Below, in pieces: positions 1-11,334 of a stretch of 64,000 nucleotides of DNA (position 1 is its first letter; each line of letters begins with the position of its first letter). The stretch spans positions 1 through 64,000 of the forward strand of contig SSNU01000007.1 in the NCBI GenBank assembly GCA_012064415.1. The letters are read 5' to 3'. The translations under genes and the position numbers were made by a program. This DNA is from Gyrodactylus bullatarudis (Eukaryota > Platyhelminthes > Monogenea > Gyrodactylidea > Gyrodactylidae). Under the pieces are notes generated by a model, which was not told the origin of the DNA, did not search any database, and was given only the letters and a program-made list of their open reading frames with translations.

Positions 1-3000
1 ATTAATTAACCTTTCTATACTTTAGTGTAAGGAAACTGAGTGAAATACATGGGTGTGTGTGATGGTATGAAATTACCTTATATACCTTAGAATACACCAT
101 ATTATTCTATTATTCTTGTAACTCTACGTTTGATTTTTCATTCTACTATTCTCTCTTGCTTATTGACTGTATAAGGATTTATTATTATTTAGTGAAAAAT
201 ATATGACAAATAATCAGAAATTTTGATGACACAAGATTTGAATACTAAATCGTGTTTGGGAAAATGCATTTACAATTTAAATTTCAAGAGACCAAGTACA
301 CAGATCTTTTACTAATAAAATTTGCTATTTTCTTCCTAAAATATTAGTGAAAGAAAAACATTTTTTTCTGCGAATTAAAGATTTTGATGTTCTGATATGC
401 ACCATAGAATCGTTAATTTCTCCTAAATTGTTCGGATTTTTTAGGGTGTATATTGTGACGTGAAAATCTGTTTTAAAATGGTCATATCGTGGGCTAAATG
501 ATACAATAGCGCAACACCTCGAAAATTTAATTTATGCCTTACAATTAGTTAGTTTATATTTAGAAAATTATTATCAAATAATCAAATTTATTTGTTAAAG
601 CAAAGAAATACTCACATAACACATTTTTCGATGAATCTTCAGTTCGCAATACATTGATTCGATATTCCAATAAACCAATCCAATAGCCTTTTGCTCGAAT
701 TTTGCTTATTTAACGACAAATAAAATTCATTTATCTCACTATTGAATGATTTGTTTCAGTCCAACTGAGTTGTTGAGAGTGATCCAAGTATCTATACCCT
801 GAATAGTCATATCGAAAAATTATTTAGAGTTTTTCAAATCCTCAGCCTTTTAAAACAATAGGAAAAGTAGTAATAGTATTTTGTTTGTATTAAGTCATGA
901 GTATTTCAAATAAAAGTTTTCTATTTAAAATAACTAAAATATGGAACTCTTGCAGTAAAATTCAGTGAAAAATGGCGCAAATTTGACATCTCCAGTTGAA
1001 ATTAATATCTAAACATGTAATATTTAAATTTCTTCTCATTATCAGTTGTTTTATAAAATCTAGCGTCTAGCGTTTCCAGGACTAGTGTTATTAAGATGAT
1101 TTCTATCAAAAATTTCATTGTCAACAAGAAAATTCTCGTAGATTTTCACTACCTGATAGAGTGATAGGTTGGTATATAAATTTATTATGAAGAAGGCAAA
1201 ATATAATTTACTACTAGCATCTCAAAATTTTTTTTTCGAAATTTTGTGGTTATCGACAAAATACAGGCTAAATTTTGTCATAATATTGAGGAAGAATGCT
1301 GTAATTATTTTCGAAAATTTGCATTAAATCCTAGTTATTTTATTTATTAAATAGGGTTTCATGCTTGATTCGTTGCTTGAAACATTAAAAGTATTTTAAA
1401 GTTCCTGAATTAATTATAGGGTGAAAAATATCGATTTTATTGATTATTTAAAATAGATTGAATAAAAAATAAAATTTTCATCGAAAGCCTGGTTGTTTAA
1501 CGAGTAAGGAAAAATAATGAATTTTTGCTTTTATATCTAATATATGGTTTTATAGCTTGAATTTGAAACCAAGAATGTCACTTTTGAAGCAAATATTGTT
1601 TGAAATATTTCCCTGATCAGAAAAATAGAAAACATTCTTTGCTAGATATCATCTTCCTATATGGAAAATTCTTTTGATAATCCGACTTGTCCGTTACAAA
1701 GCAGAGTATATACGTCAGAGTTGGAGATAGCTGAAAAGACTGCAGTTGATTAGACAAACTTCGTCCGTGATCTTTTTGTCGAATTTATGAACAAGGAAGA
1801 TATCACTATTGGTAGCAAAGGCAAAGAATTGCAAATTGACGATTCTTGTTTTTGTCAACGTAAATACCATCGAGAACATTTCTTGGCTAATTCGAATATA
1901 TGGGGTGGAGTGTAAGAAGATGGAAGAGTCTTTATGCAAACAGTAGAAAACAGGAAGAAAACTACCCTGCTCCGAGTTATCAAAGACAGAATAATAATTT
2001 TTTTCAGATAAACACAAATCCTAAAAAAAACTTGGCCAGGAGGGATATCAACACAAAACAGTGTCTCAAAAATATTCGTGAATCGAGAAGGTTATCATGC
2101 GAACCGAATCGAGTCGATTTTGAGTGCTGCCAAGAAAGATGCTGAAAATGTTAGAAATAAAAGAAAGATCATGAAATACAGTATGATTCATTAGTTTTAA
2201 GCTTGATTAGAGAATTTTCAGTTTAGTCTGTAGTTAAGGAACCTATTCCTTCCTTGTCAATGGCGCCAGAAATTTGACTCGAGACCTCCAACCCCATTTC
2301 TCTTTCAGACCTTTGAAAATGTAAACAGCGCTAATATCCGTCCGCTAGAGGTGTAAAAGTTAGGACTTGTGAGTAGTACACAGGAAAAAGACTAATTTTC
2401 ATCTTCGAATCAGAAAATTAACCTCAGGACATCATAAAACATTCTATCCCAAAAAGAATAAGGCTACTCAATTATCGAAAATCTTTATTTTAATCATGTA
2501 TATACTCTTTAGTAGAGACACATATTTATTATTATTTTTTCATATGAAAGAGTGTTGAAAATATGAGACTAGGCACTACATTTGGAAATCACTTGTACCT
2601 TGGATTTTAGTCATTCGGTTCGAGCCCATTCAGTATTAGATATTTTATTTATTAGTTTTCACTTTGTTAAAAATTTCAAATCAGTAAAATGATTCCAAAA
2701 TAATTATATTATTCATATATGTTACAGTTAAAGTAATGAATTAGGGAATAACAAAACTCCCTAATTAGTTAGTTAATCTTGATGAACCGGGAGTTTTTAG
2801 TTAAAGTAATGAATGAATTAGATTTTCATAAGTCTAACTGAAAATTCCCTGAAATTATACGCAAAGCATAGTTTATATATTCGATCTATTATAGCAATAA
2901 TTATATGCAATATGGACTATTATATTAATTCAGAGTATATGATAGAAAGAATTCTGGTGAAACTTTTTCAAAGTAAGATAAAATCAAACTTCATTGCATA

Positions 3001-3751
3001 TTAAAATCTATACTCAATTCTCAATATTTTTTAAAGAATTACTCATTAAATATTATCTAGTTCACTCACTGTACTAAATGCCTATTCAGTAGACGTGCGA
3101 TTTTCAGGGCTTCACCACCATCTTTTCACCTTTTTCATTCCAAGTGATGAATGGGATACTTTTTTATTACACATAGCACTCATAGTACTAAACATGAATT
3201 TACTCTACAATTCTGATGCGAGATATACAGTGAACTTTTGGATTGAAATTACCCAGCTGACTCAAATTTTTATTTTGCATCGAATGGTGTTAAATTGAAT
3301 GAGTTTTAATCCAAAATAGTGAACTCTGTTATTTTAAGAGATATGACTTGGAAAATCATTCTGGTAATAGAGAGCTAGACATAGATGACATATTCAAATT
3401 TTCAACGAATTTGAGCTAGAAATAAGAAAGATAGAATCACTCAAAGTGGGGTTTTAGTCAGTTCCTCTTCTTTCTAGGAAGTTCACTGTATATAATTATG
3501 TTTCTATCTGACGACCCATTTAAATTTGTACATCAATAATTAACCATATTTATATCCTATCGAAATATTCCAAAATAAAAGAATTGTAGGTTCTTTTTCA
3601 AATGCTAGATCAGTTCATTTTTCTTTTTATCTGTCTTAAGAATTATTATCACCCGTACAAATAAATTTTCAGAAATAAAAAATTCATGAATTCACTAAAT
3701 ATTTCCAGGGTTTATTCTTTAAAGCATTCATCTGAGTTATAAAAATAGAAT
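1..3751. other. gene-poor AT-rich stretch
   Basis: No coding region can be supported here. Open frames are short (100 residues or fewer) and show no conserved motif. There is a small duplication of the motif agttaaagtaatgaat near 2727 and 2800. A frame around 2040-2160 looks faintly like a helix-turn-helix transposase segment but is too degraded to call. This stretch lies downstream (3') of the minus-strand SLC22-type gene. Confidence 0.6.
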
Positions 3752-5266
3752 TTATAGAATACATTGCTTTGTTTTATGCAAATTTATTGCGTCACTTATA
3801 GTTAGGATTGAATTGACGTTTTTCGTTTCAGGAACCAAAACGAATAGTAGTATTGATGAAACGCTTAGGGCTAATGCAAAAGCCGAATAAACAATATGAA
3901 TCGGAAGGCTGGTTCGGTAAATGAAAGAGCTGAATGCAGATATTAGATGAGCCAAAGTCACTACGGAGAAGAAGCCGGAACCATGAAGTGATACTGGTGT
4001 TACTTCACCAACGACATAAGAGACTGTACACAAAGCATTTGCTAAAGCGAACTTGCCAATGATTCCAAAAATAATTTTCAAGGTCTCATAATTTGCTAGA
4101 AATCCATTAATCAGAATACAAATTGCCACAAGTAGAATTAGGGAAATGTTCGTTAGTCTCCTTTTAAAGTACATGCATATGAGGGCTGATGTTATTGATG
4201 TTGGAATCTCTAAAAGACCCTGCACTATAGTATTGAGGTAGAGATTCTCAAATAAAAAAGACGTACTATTCGAAATAACATAGTAGCCAGACACTAGAAA
4301 ACAATAGGTAATGGCCAATATTGCAGAGGTCATAAATAATCTAAATTTCATGCAATAACTCAGTAGGGATTCAGATACTTGTATCTTATCCTTGTTGGCC
4401 TTCTCAGCTTTTAGTTCATTTATTAACTGTTCCTTATCGATAGGGTTGGTAGATTTATTCAGTTTTGCAATAGAAGCTATTATAGCGGCCGACTCGTCAA
4501 AACGATTTCGTGTCATTAACCAAGAGGGTGATTCCTTCATAAATATGAGCAGTGGAATGTACATGGCTATGGGAACCAAGGCGAAGAGGTGAATCCAAAA
4601 TGATGAGCGCCCAAAGTAGGCAACTATGGTTGTTAGACAATATCCGATAGACCACGAAGTCCAGTAACTATTTGACCAGAAACGTTTAGACTCAGGGAGT
4701 ATCTCCATGATGTAGAAAAATCCAAAATATGTCAACATACTGCAAACACCAAGAATGGCACGACATATAAATAGAAGGATAAGATTTTCGGCAAATAAAA
4801 TTATTATGGCAGCACTCATCTGACCACACACGAGAGCAGAAATTATGATTTTTCTCCCGACAATATCTGATATTATGGCCCAGAGCCAGGTGAATGTTTG
4901 AAAGATGAAATATATTGAGTCTAGCCATTTCAGGAGATATTCTTGATCACAAACAAGATCGAATTGAGTTACATAGTTACTGACCATGACATTTGTTTCG
5001 TAAATAAAAGATGGACACTTTGATCGTTCTCCAGTCATAGAGGGAGAATAAAAACATTGTACAGACGAATTGGAAACATCATCGATATTCTTAAACCAGA
5101 AGACTTCTTCATTCAGTGATGTGTTACATTTAAAACTAGGGATGTAACCATCGAAAATGGTTGTCTGGAAAATGAAACCGCCGACCAGTGGAAACAGTGC
5201 AGCAAATGAGAAAATGCCCTTTTGATAGAGACCGTTGCCATAAGATTTTTCCAAATTTATTTCCAT
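3752..5266 (-). CDS. SLC22-like organic cation/anion transporter (MFS)
   Basis: An uninterrupted 504-residue major facilitator superfamily protein, close to the usual SLC22 length (about 500-560). It starts at the ATG complementary to 5264-5266. After a first membrane segment comes a large Cys-rich extracellular loop (about residues 40-100) with Asn-X-Ser/Thr sites, as in organic cation transporters. The cytosolic loop-2 motif SDIVGRK lies near residue 133. The family signature ESPSWLMTRNRFDES follows TM6, and the C-terminal VPETKN motif follows TM12. SLC22 proteins carry organic cations, anions or zwitterions across the plasma membrane. The actual substrate cannot be read from sequence. It is intronless, unlike most of its neighbours here, so a retrocopy origin or intron loss is possible. 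No frameshift or stop is present, so it is probably functional. Confidence 0.9.
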   Translation of the reverse strand: MEINLEKSYGNGLYQKGIFSFAALFPLVGGFIFQTTIFDGYIPSFKCNTSLNEEVFWFKNIDDVSNSSVQCFYSPSMTGERSKCPSFIYETNVMVSNYVTQFDLVCDQEYLLKWLDSIYFIFQTFTWLWAIISDIVGRKIIISALVCGQMSAAIIILFAENLILLFICRAILGVCSMLTYFGFFYIMEILPESKRFWSNSYWTSWSIGYCLTTIVAYFGRSSFWIHLFALVPIAMYIPLLIFMKESPSWLMTRNRFDESAAIIASIAKLNKSTNPIDKEQLINELKAEKANKDKIQVSESLLSYCMKFRLFMTSAILAITYCFLVSGYYVISNSTSFLFENLYLNTIVQGLLEIPTSITSALICMYFKRRLTNISLILLVAICILINGFLANYETLKIIFGIIGKFALANALCTVSYVVGEVTPVSLHGSGFFSVVTLAHLISAFSSFIYRTSLPIHIVYSAFALALSVSSILLFVLVPETKNVNSILTISDAINLHKTKQCIL

Positions 5267-6916
5267 TCGGAAGTCAAGTTTGTGAAAATTATTGTCTGGA
5301 TATTATAAATGTCTAAATATGCTAATTCTATTGGATATGGTAGATCAGTTTATCTAAAGCATCTTATTGGCTTGTCGTCCAATAATTATCAAATATGACT
5401 TGAACAATCGAAAATTACTTGAATCATGAGAGATGTATGGTTTAGGGAATTTACAATATGAATATTATAAATGTTACAAGAGAAATCAAAAGATGGTATA
5501 AATTGACAAAAATAATTGAATAATAGATCGATGATTGAAGATACCAACCAGGTCCTATATTAATGTAGAGATAAATGAAAAATTATGCTCCCATCTGGTC
5601 TCCCTGCAACCCTATTGGAATCTCTGCTACTTCCTTAACTTCAGATCTAGGTTTCAGTATTTCAGATGGTCTTAAAATATACTTTTTGCAGTTCGTTAAG
5701 GAAGATATGAAATTCGATAAGGAATTCGTGAAATCCAGTAAGAAACTCATGAAATTCATTAAGGAATAGTATTTTAAAATGTCATTATTGAAGGAAGATA
5801 TGAAATTCAATAGGGAAGTTGTGAGAAACGATATGGAATTACTGCAATTCATTAAGTTTTATTCGCCAATCAAAGATATCAATCCTTCGCTTGCAAGGGG
5901 GCAAAATTAAGATAAAAATTACTTTAAATGTAGTGAATAAATTCAATAATCTCAATTAGTCTTCTGATTGGTAAGCATTGATAGATGAGTTTAGTGTGGT
6001 TTTGTGTGAAGATTGGTCTCAATTCATTAATCACATGGGAATGCGATATTCAACCACTTACAATTGAATCCGCAATCCGAGAGATATTTTACCTCGAAGA
6101 AGAATGATTATAATAATTATTAATATTAATATCATTGATTAATGTCAAAAAAACGCCACAAGTTCTACAAAGCGTAATTGATCACACCGAACGTTGAGCA
6201 ATGAAGAAAACATAAACTACCTGAGAGGACAAGTAGGTATTCCTGTTCCTGAATATTTTGTGAGAAGACTCTAAGAGATCTCAGAGGAACTCTAGATAAA
6301 ATAATACAGTTCACAGACCATGTGAGACATTATTATCCTAAATTATTGCGAAAATAAGATAAAATTTTCCTTTTATGAATCATCGGCAAAGATTTTGTAC
6401 AGGGACATTCTATTTATATTTGCAAAAGCTAAGTGGATGAAAATCAAGTTGAGGAATGATCACGGGAATTTAAACACAATAATTAGATACCAAGACTGTC
6501 GATAAAAATAATGGAATAATGAGACCAATTTATTCGTGTTTAGAAATTATGAATAAATTTGCAGGTGTAATTTGTATCAATTGTCAGCTAGACGAAACTG
6601 AAATTTCGCATAAATTAATGAAATGAATAGAATTTATAGTAATAAGACAAAGATTGATGATAAATTTTGATCCAGTAAGACAAGAATTAAATTGGATCAT
6701 GCAAAACTATGATAGAATAGTGAATTAGAATCTTATGAAATAAATAATTAATAATCATTATAAAAAAGCTATTGCTTGATAATTGTGATACTTACATTAC
6801 ACACTGGAGAGTAATTCAGCACTCACGATACTCCCGATTACCTTACTAGACTGCTTCCAAATAGATATAATATCTCTTAAGATTGCATAATAAAACATTC
6901 TATTTCAAGAATATGT
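5267..6916. other. intergenic region with minisatellite
   Basis: Upstream of the SLC22-type gene. It holds a degenerate tandem repeat (5690-5860, listed separately) and otherwise no supportable gene. Short open frames on both strands over 5575-5852 reflect this repeat. Confidence 0.5.
5690..5860. repeat. degenerate minisatellite, about 24-nt unit
   Basis: Units of the type gaagatatgaaattcgataa / ggaattcgtgaaatccagtaa recur with substitutions through this stretch, and the motif gaagatatgaaattc appears at least twice. The array keeps an open frame on both strands because of its periodicity (Lys/Phe-rich forward, Asn/Ser/Phe-rich reverse). I take this as repeat structure, not as evidence for a gene. 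Confidence 0.55.
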
Positions 6917-7306
6917 ATGCTTGATTTACGTGAGAAAAAAAACATTCTAATCGTAGTTATACTCTTAAGTAGATATGCTCCATATTCTTTTTTGCTAAAT
7001 CCAATCGAAAAGATTTGGAGTGTACTCAAAAGTGAAGTGAAGAAATTATTAGCCTTGGAAAGAACAGAGCTTATCAGCTACATACGTAATGAAGGAGGCC
7101 AAACAATTCAAGAATTCAGGCTAAGGAAACTTGAGGACATAACTATGAGATCAAGAAATGCAATAACAAATGATATTGTACGTAGAGCTTGTTTCCACGT
7201 TGAAAAATATTATCCAAATGTTCTTAATAATCAAGATTTAATTGAAAAAAAAAATGCTGTTGACTACAGAGTAAATCAGACAGTTCTAAAGGGGTTTTCA
7301 ATTTGA
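6917..7306 (+). pseudogene. IS630/Tc1-type DDE transposase, 3' fragment
   Basis: The frame encodes the C-terminal part of a DDE-superfamily endonuclease. The phrase RYAPYSFLLNPIEKIWSVLK matches the motif around the third catalytic acidic residue of IS630/Tc1 transposases (typically YSPxLNPIExxWSxLK). It is followed by the usual basic helical tail. About 130 residues remain. The DNA-binding domain and the first two catalytic acidic residues are not recognisable upstream, so this is a truncated copy and is unlikely to be active on its own. Confidence 0.75.
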
Positions 7307-9099
7307 TTTTTCAATTTTATAAATTTGCCTTGTAGTTTTATCATCATTGAATGCATATTTTCCTTATTAGATTTCTAAAAAGTACCCTCACCCCCTTCCC
7401 TCTCTGCCCCTTCCAATTCGATTTGCAATATTTTCGTTAATATTTACAACTATTCCAATTATTATTTCTCTTTTGTCCCCTCTACCCCCGTTGCCTTTCT
7501 ACCCTTCCAATTAAATTTGCATTTTATTCCTTTTCATTAAAAATAGTTTAAATAATAATTTTAATTCTTCCAAATTGGACTGCAAAAGGTATAGCTTCCT
7601 ATAACAAAATCAATTCTGTTTTCATTGACCTAATTCAGCACTGTTTGATAAAAATTCTTTCGAAATAGCCCTTTGTGTTCTAAAAAGCTCAATAATTAGG
7701 CCCTTCAAACAGGTATCAAACTTCACCTTCCAGATTTTTTCTACTATAATATACCGGAATAGACCATGTGAATATATATAGGTTTTAATAGATTCCCTAC
7801 CTCTATAATATAGAGTCTATATGTAGTCTTGATGATATATTATTATTTTAATAATATGTATACTCTCAAGTAAACTCACAGTTAATCTTTCATATGCCAG
7901 AGAATAGAATCTTTCTCAGAAGTCCTATCTTAAACTGAATGCGCTTAGCTACTTTTATTCTTAGAAGTAATAGCAATATCAAATGCGTAGACTCACTTTT
8001 GAAATAGATTTATACAAACATCAGACAATAAACTCATGCAATTTCTTCGGGAAAGCGAAAATGTAGCCAGTTTTATCGATCAGTAATCCAATTCAAGTTA
8101 TTTTGTGGGAATCCCACCGTGGGATCTTGTATTTAAATGACAAGATTAATTTGAGATTCATCAAAATAATAAATTATCATTATTCGAAATAGTGTAACTA
8201 TAGCCATTTATTCCTCGGTATTTAATGTTCACGTAGAGTGAAAAAATCCCATGTGAGAATTTCAAATGTTTCGTTCAAACACAGCCAAGACATGTCAGTC
8301 ACATATCACTTAGTCAAACACTCATAAGTGTATGTATGTAATTTTATGTAATTAAAGAATATGAACAGGTATTCGTGCGTAGGTATATTTTGATGTATGG
8401 TATTCTTCTTTTGTTTTTCCCCCCACATGTAGATGTAAACTAATAAATTAGTAAATCATTGACCAGGTAACACACACGGTCATATATGTATATAAATAAT
8501 ATATTATATTATATATGTATCTCATTGTATTATATGACATGTATGTATTTTAATAAAAGGTTAATTAACCATTGACTCAACAGCTAATTCTCGTAAGTAA
8601 AAAATGTAATAATACAAAGAAATAATTGAAAAAGGTTTGTAAATTAAAATTAATAATCATTTATTGGAGGCAAGAGGTTCCATTCCCAACTTTGATAAAT
8701 ATTTTCACTATCACAAGGCCTCACAGCGATTCCTTGAGTATAGGGATCTACTTCTAGACAGCCATCTTTGGTTTTTATTTGACCTTCAGTATTCTAAAAA
8801 TAAAATTTATTCCAGGATTGAAAATCTTTTCTTGGAAAAATATTGAAAAACTTTTAGAATTTTTAATAAGTAAATAAAGTCAAGCTTTCTACTGCCAAAT
8901 TAAATTTTAGGTTCACTAGAAAAACTCAATAAAATTTGGCATGCTTCGATGTAAAATCATGATAAAATAGAATTTAGGTTATGTTATTACCATAAAAAAG
9001 CTTCAATAGTAATTTTGCTAAGCAACAAAAAAGCTTTCCTAAAGAACAGAAAAGATTAAAGACCTTGACTCACATCATCCTATGTAAAAGAAAAGAGCA
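7307..9099. other. intergenic region
   Basis: No gene recognised. A pyrimidine-rich stretch at 7376-7530 contains a roughly 115-bp imperfect direct duplication (ccccttccaattcgatttgc at about 7408 and a similar copy at about 7503). The rest is AT-rich sequence downstream of the minus-strand GalNAc-transferase gene. Confidence 0.5.
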
Positions 9100-10927
9100 T
9101 TAGGGTTTGTTCTTACAATCATAACAGGAATCATTGCTCACTCCGGTAAAGATAAAGACTTGGTTATACTCCTTATGATCGCAGGTGAAAGGGAAAATAT
9201 TTCCAGGATCATTCTTGGTATTAATGCAATGCCTTTCATGTAACATTTGACCTTCTTTAGAGAGATACCAAATCTAAAATTAATAAATTCTTGCAAATTA
9301 GATATACATTGGGGATATAGGGAAAATTTTACTTCTGATCCAAACTGAAAAATATATAAATTAGATTAGGTTATTTATCGATAATTCTCTTCAGTTGATT
9401 TAACTCACGTTTATTGTTCGTTTCTGGAAGAACAAGCGAAGATTGTAATCGAACTCATACTATTTCATAGTTTCATAGTTTCTCATACTTTCATAGCTCT
9501 AAAAATTTGTTAAGTAGATGAGAAATTCAATAGAAAATCGACTTTCTTAAATAGGATCATAAGAAGCCTTATAAGTAATAAGTCGGGCGATCAAAATGCC
9601 TTTTTTGAGAGTGAGTCTAAAATACTTTGAAAAGATTAAAAATTCAGTCCTTTTATTTCTAAACCTATTAATAAGAGATATAGGTTTGCCTTTGTTGCCT
9701 ATTTGGAGGAGGCTTGCCATTTTTTCAAGGATTGTGCAAATATTTTATCATTGTTTATCTTGATCTTAGTTAAATTTTCATTTTCCGAATCTAATTTTAT
9801 GGGGGACTCGGTAAACAGCCAATAGAAATGGCTTATCCAACTCAACATCTCATTCTCATTCTATTCACTTGAAAGGCTTGAAGAATTGATTAATTTTTTT
9901 TAAATCACTACACTTGTGAGAGACATTCGATTTTATGAATTTACCTTTTTTGCTTTACTATTCTGTTAAAGCTACTTTTTGGATTATCAATGAGATCTCC
10001 TTTAAGTCCTCTTTTAGCAGATATCTTCTTGGGATGCTTCTCGTGAGAAACATTCGACTTCCCTTTTTCAGAATTAAAAATAGCATTTTTTCATTATAAA
10101 GTATGCCTTTTTCTGGTCGCCCTAGTAATAAGTTATTACTTTGAATTCTCATTATAATCTCATTTAGAATCGTTGTATATCAGTTTTGAATCTTTTTCTC
10201 AGATGCTTTTCTTCTTGACTATAAATCTAGCGATGATGTCATACTTACTAGATTGATACCAGGATTTTGACATTTTTCTGTGGTATTAAAATAGACCAAA
10301 CATTGATTAAGGTGTGAATTACGAACCTGAAAACAAAATAGTTATGATCATAGTTTATGATATAATCGAATATTTTCTCTTACATGGCCTCTTCTTCTCC
10401 CTGTGAATGGATCAAATTTATCAGGGTAAATGTTCTTCAAGTACCATTGATAAGAACGACAGTTATTCCTTTCACGAATCTCTCTACGCTCTGAAATGTC
10501 TCCAATATCAGCCTAAAATAGAAAGAAAAGTTGTGAACATTTCATAAAACACTGTTATTTAGTCGTATCAACATAAACGCACTAGCTTAGGACCTGTTTT
10601 TTCATAGTAAAATATTTTATATTCATCCATCCAGACTTCAGCTATTCTATCCTTGGCTTTCTTCATCCACAATGAATCCATTTCTTTATAACTAGTAACG
10701 TCAACCCGGTTGTGGAATGCATGTCCGACCCAGCTACAGGGAATTTTGTAGATGCTTCCATGACACATCCAAGTCTAACAGAAAATTGATGAGCTTTTAT
10801 TGATATTACTTTAAAAGATAATTCCATATGCTCTGACCCGTAAAGACCACTATCAGTGTCCCAGTAGCCAATTTTCTTGAAAAATGAGGCCCCTATCATG
10901 AACATGCCACCTACAATAGCTGGATCC
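9100..10927 (-). CDS. polypeptide N-acetylgalactosaminyltransferase, 3' half
   Basis: Minus-strand exons that fit in frame: 10810-10927, 10583-10774, 10384-10512, 10249-10326, a possible 12-nt microexon 9333-9344, and the last exon 9100-9273 with its stop. The product is the C-terminal half of a GALNT, a Golgi enzyme that starts mucin-type O-glycosylation on Ser/Thr. The catalytic-half motifs are clear: DPAIVGGMFMI, GLYGSEHMELSFK (the usual WGxENxExSF region), PCSWVGHAFH and AEVWMDEYK. Then come GDISERREIRE, CRSYQWYLKNIYP and a shortened ricin-B lectin tail ending WYLSKEGQMLHERHC. Donor and acceptor sites are all GT-AG. The glycosyltransferase-2 N-terminal half (DXH region) and the membrane anchor were not found up to the arfaptin gene, and a hAT element lies just upstream of the first visible exon. 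The gene is therefore either very long, with other genes inside an intron, or a broken copy. Confidence 0.85.
9333..9344 (-). other. possible 12-nt microexon of GALNT
   Basis: On the minus strand, ttttcag, then 12 nt (Phe-Gly-Ser-Glu), then gtaaaa. It is phase 0 on both sides and would sit between the lectin exon 10249-10326 and the last exon 9100-9273 without breaking the frame. The two exons also join in frame without it, so it is speculative. Confidence 0.3.
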
Positions 10928-11334
10928 CTGGAGGAAATTAGAAAATGTTTACTACTCAAGAAGATAATTTTTATATTATTCTAAATATATTATTGAAAAA
11001 CTTGTCCTTTGCTAATCCATTTTGGCCAAAAACTAACTTAGTTTCAATCCCAAATAGAGGAAAAAATGGCATATTTCTATGCTCTTAAATCGCAGTTATG
11101 AGTCAACACTAGTTCTATTTCATATGACCTGATATACCCATCTATACTTGGACCACTAGATTACTAATAATTTAGGACTTTAATAAGTTTTAGATAGGGC
11201 TTTGCACTGTGTACCAGAATTAGACATGAGGTCATTTACAACAACCTTGGGGCTTTTTTCTAGAATGATTTTTTAATTTTTGTTTAATTTACATCTAATC
11301 ACTCGGTGCACATATTCGAAAAACATCCATAGCA

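Noticed and set aside
1900..2160. Possible Tc1-like helix-turn-helix transposase fragment (frame with VSKIFVNREGYHANR)
   Set aside because: Only a short stretch looks similar, frameshifts would be needed, and no catalytic motif follows. Not enough to call.
2610..2640. tRNA-like T-loop motif GGTTCGAGCCC
   Set aside because: No A-box at the right distance upstream and no acceptor stem pairing, so it is not a tRNA gene.
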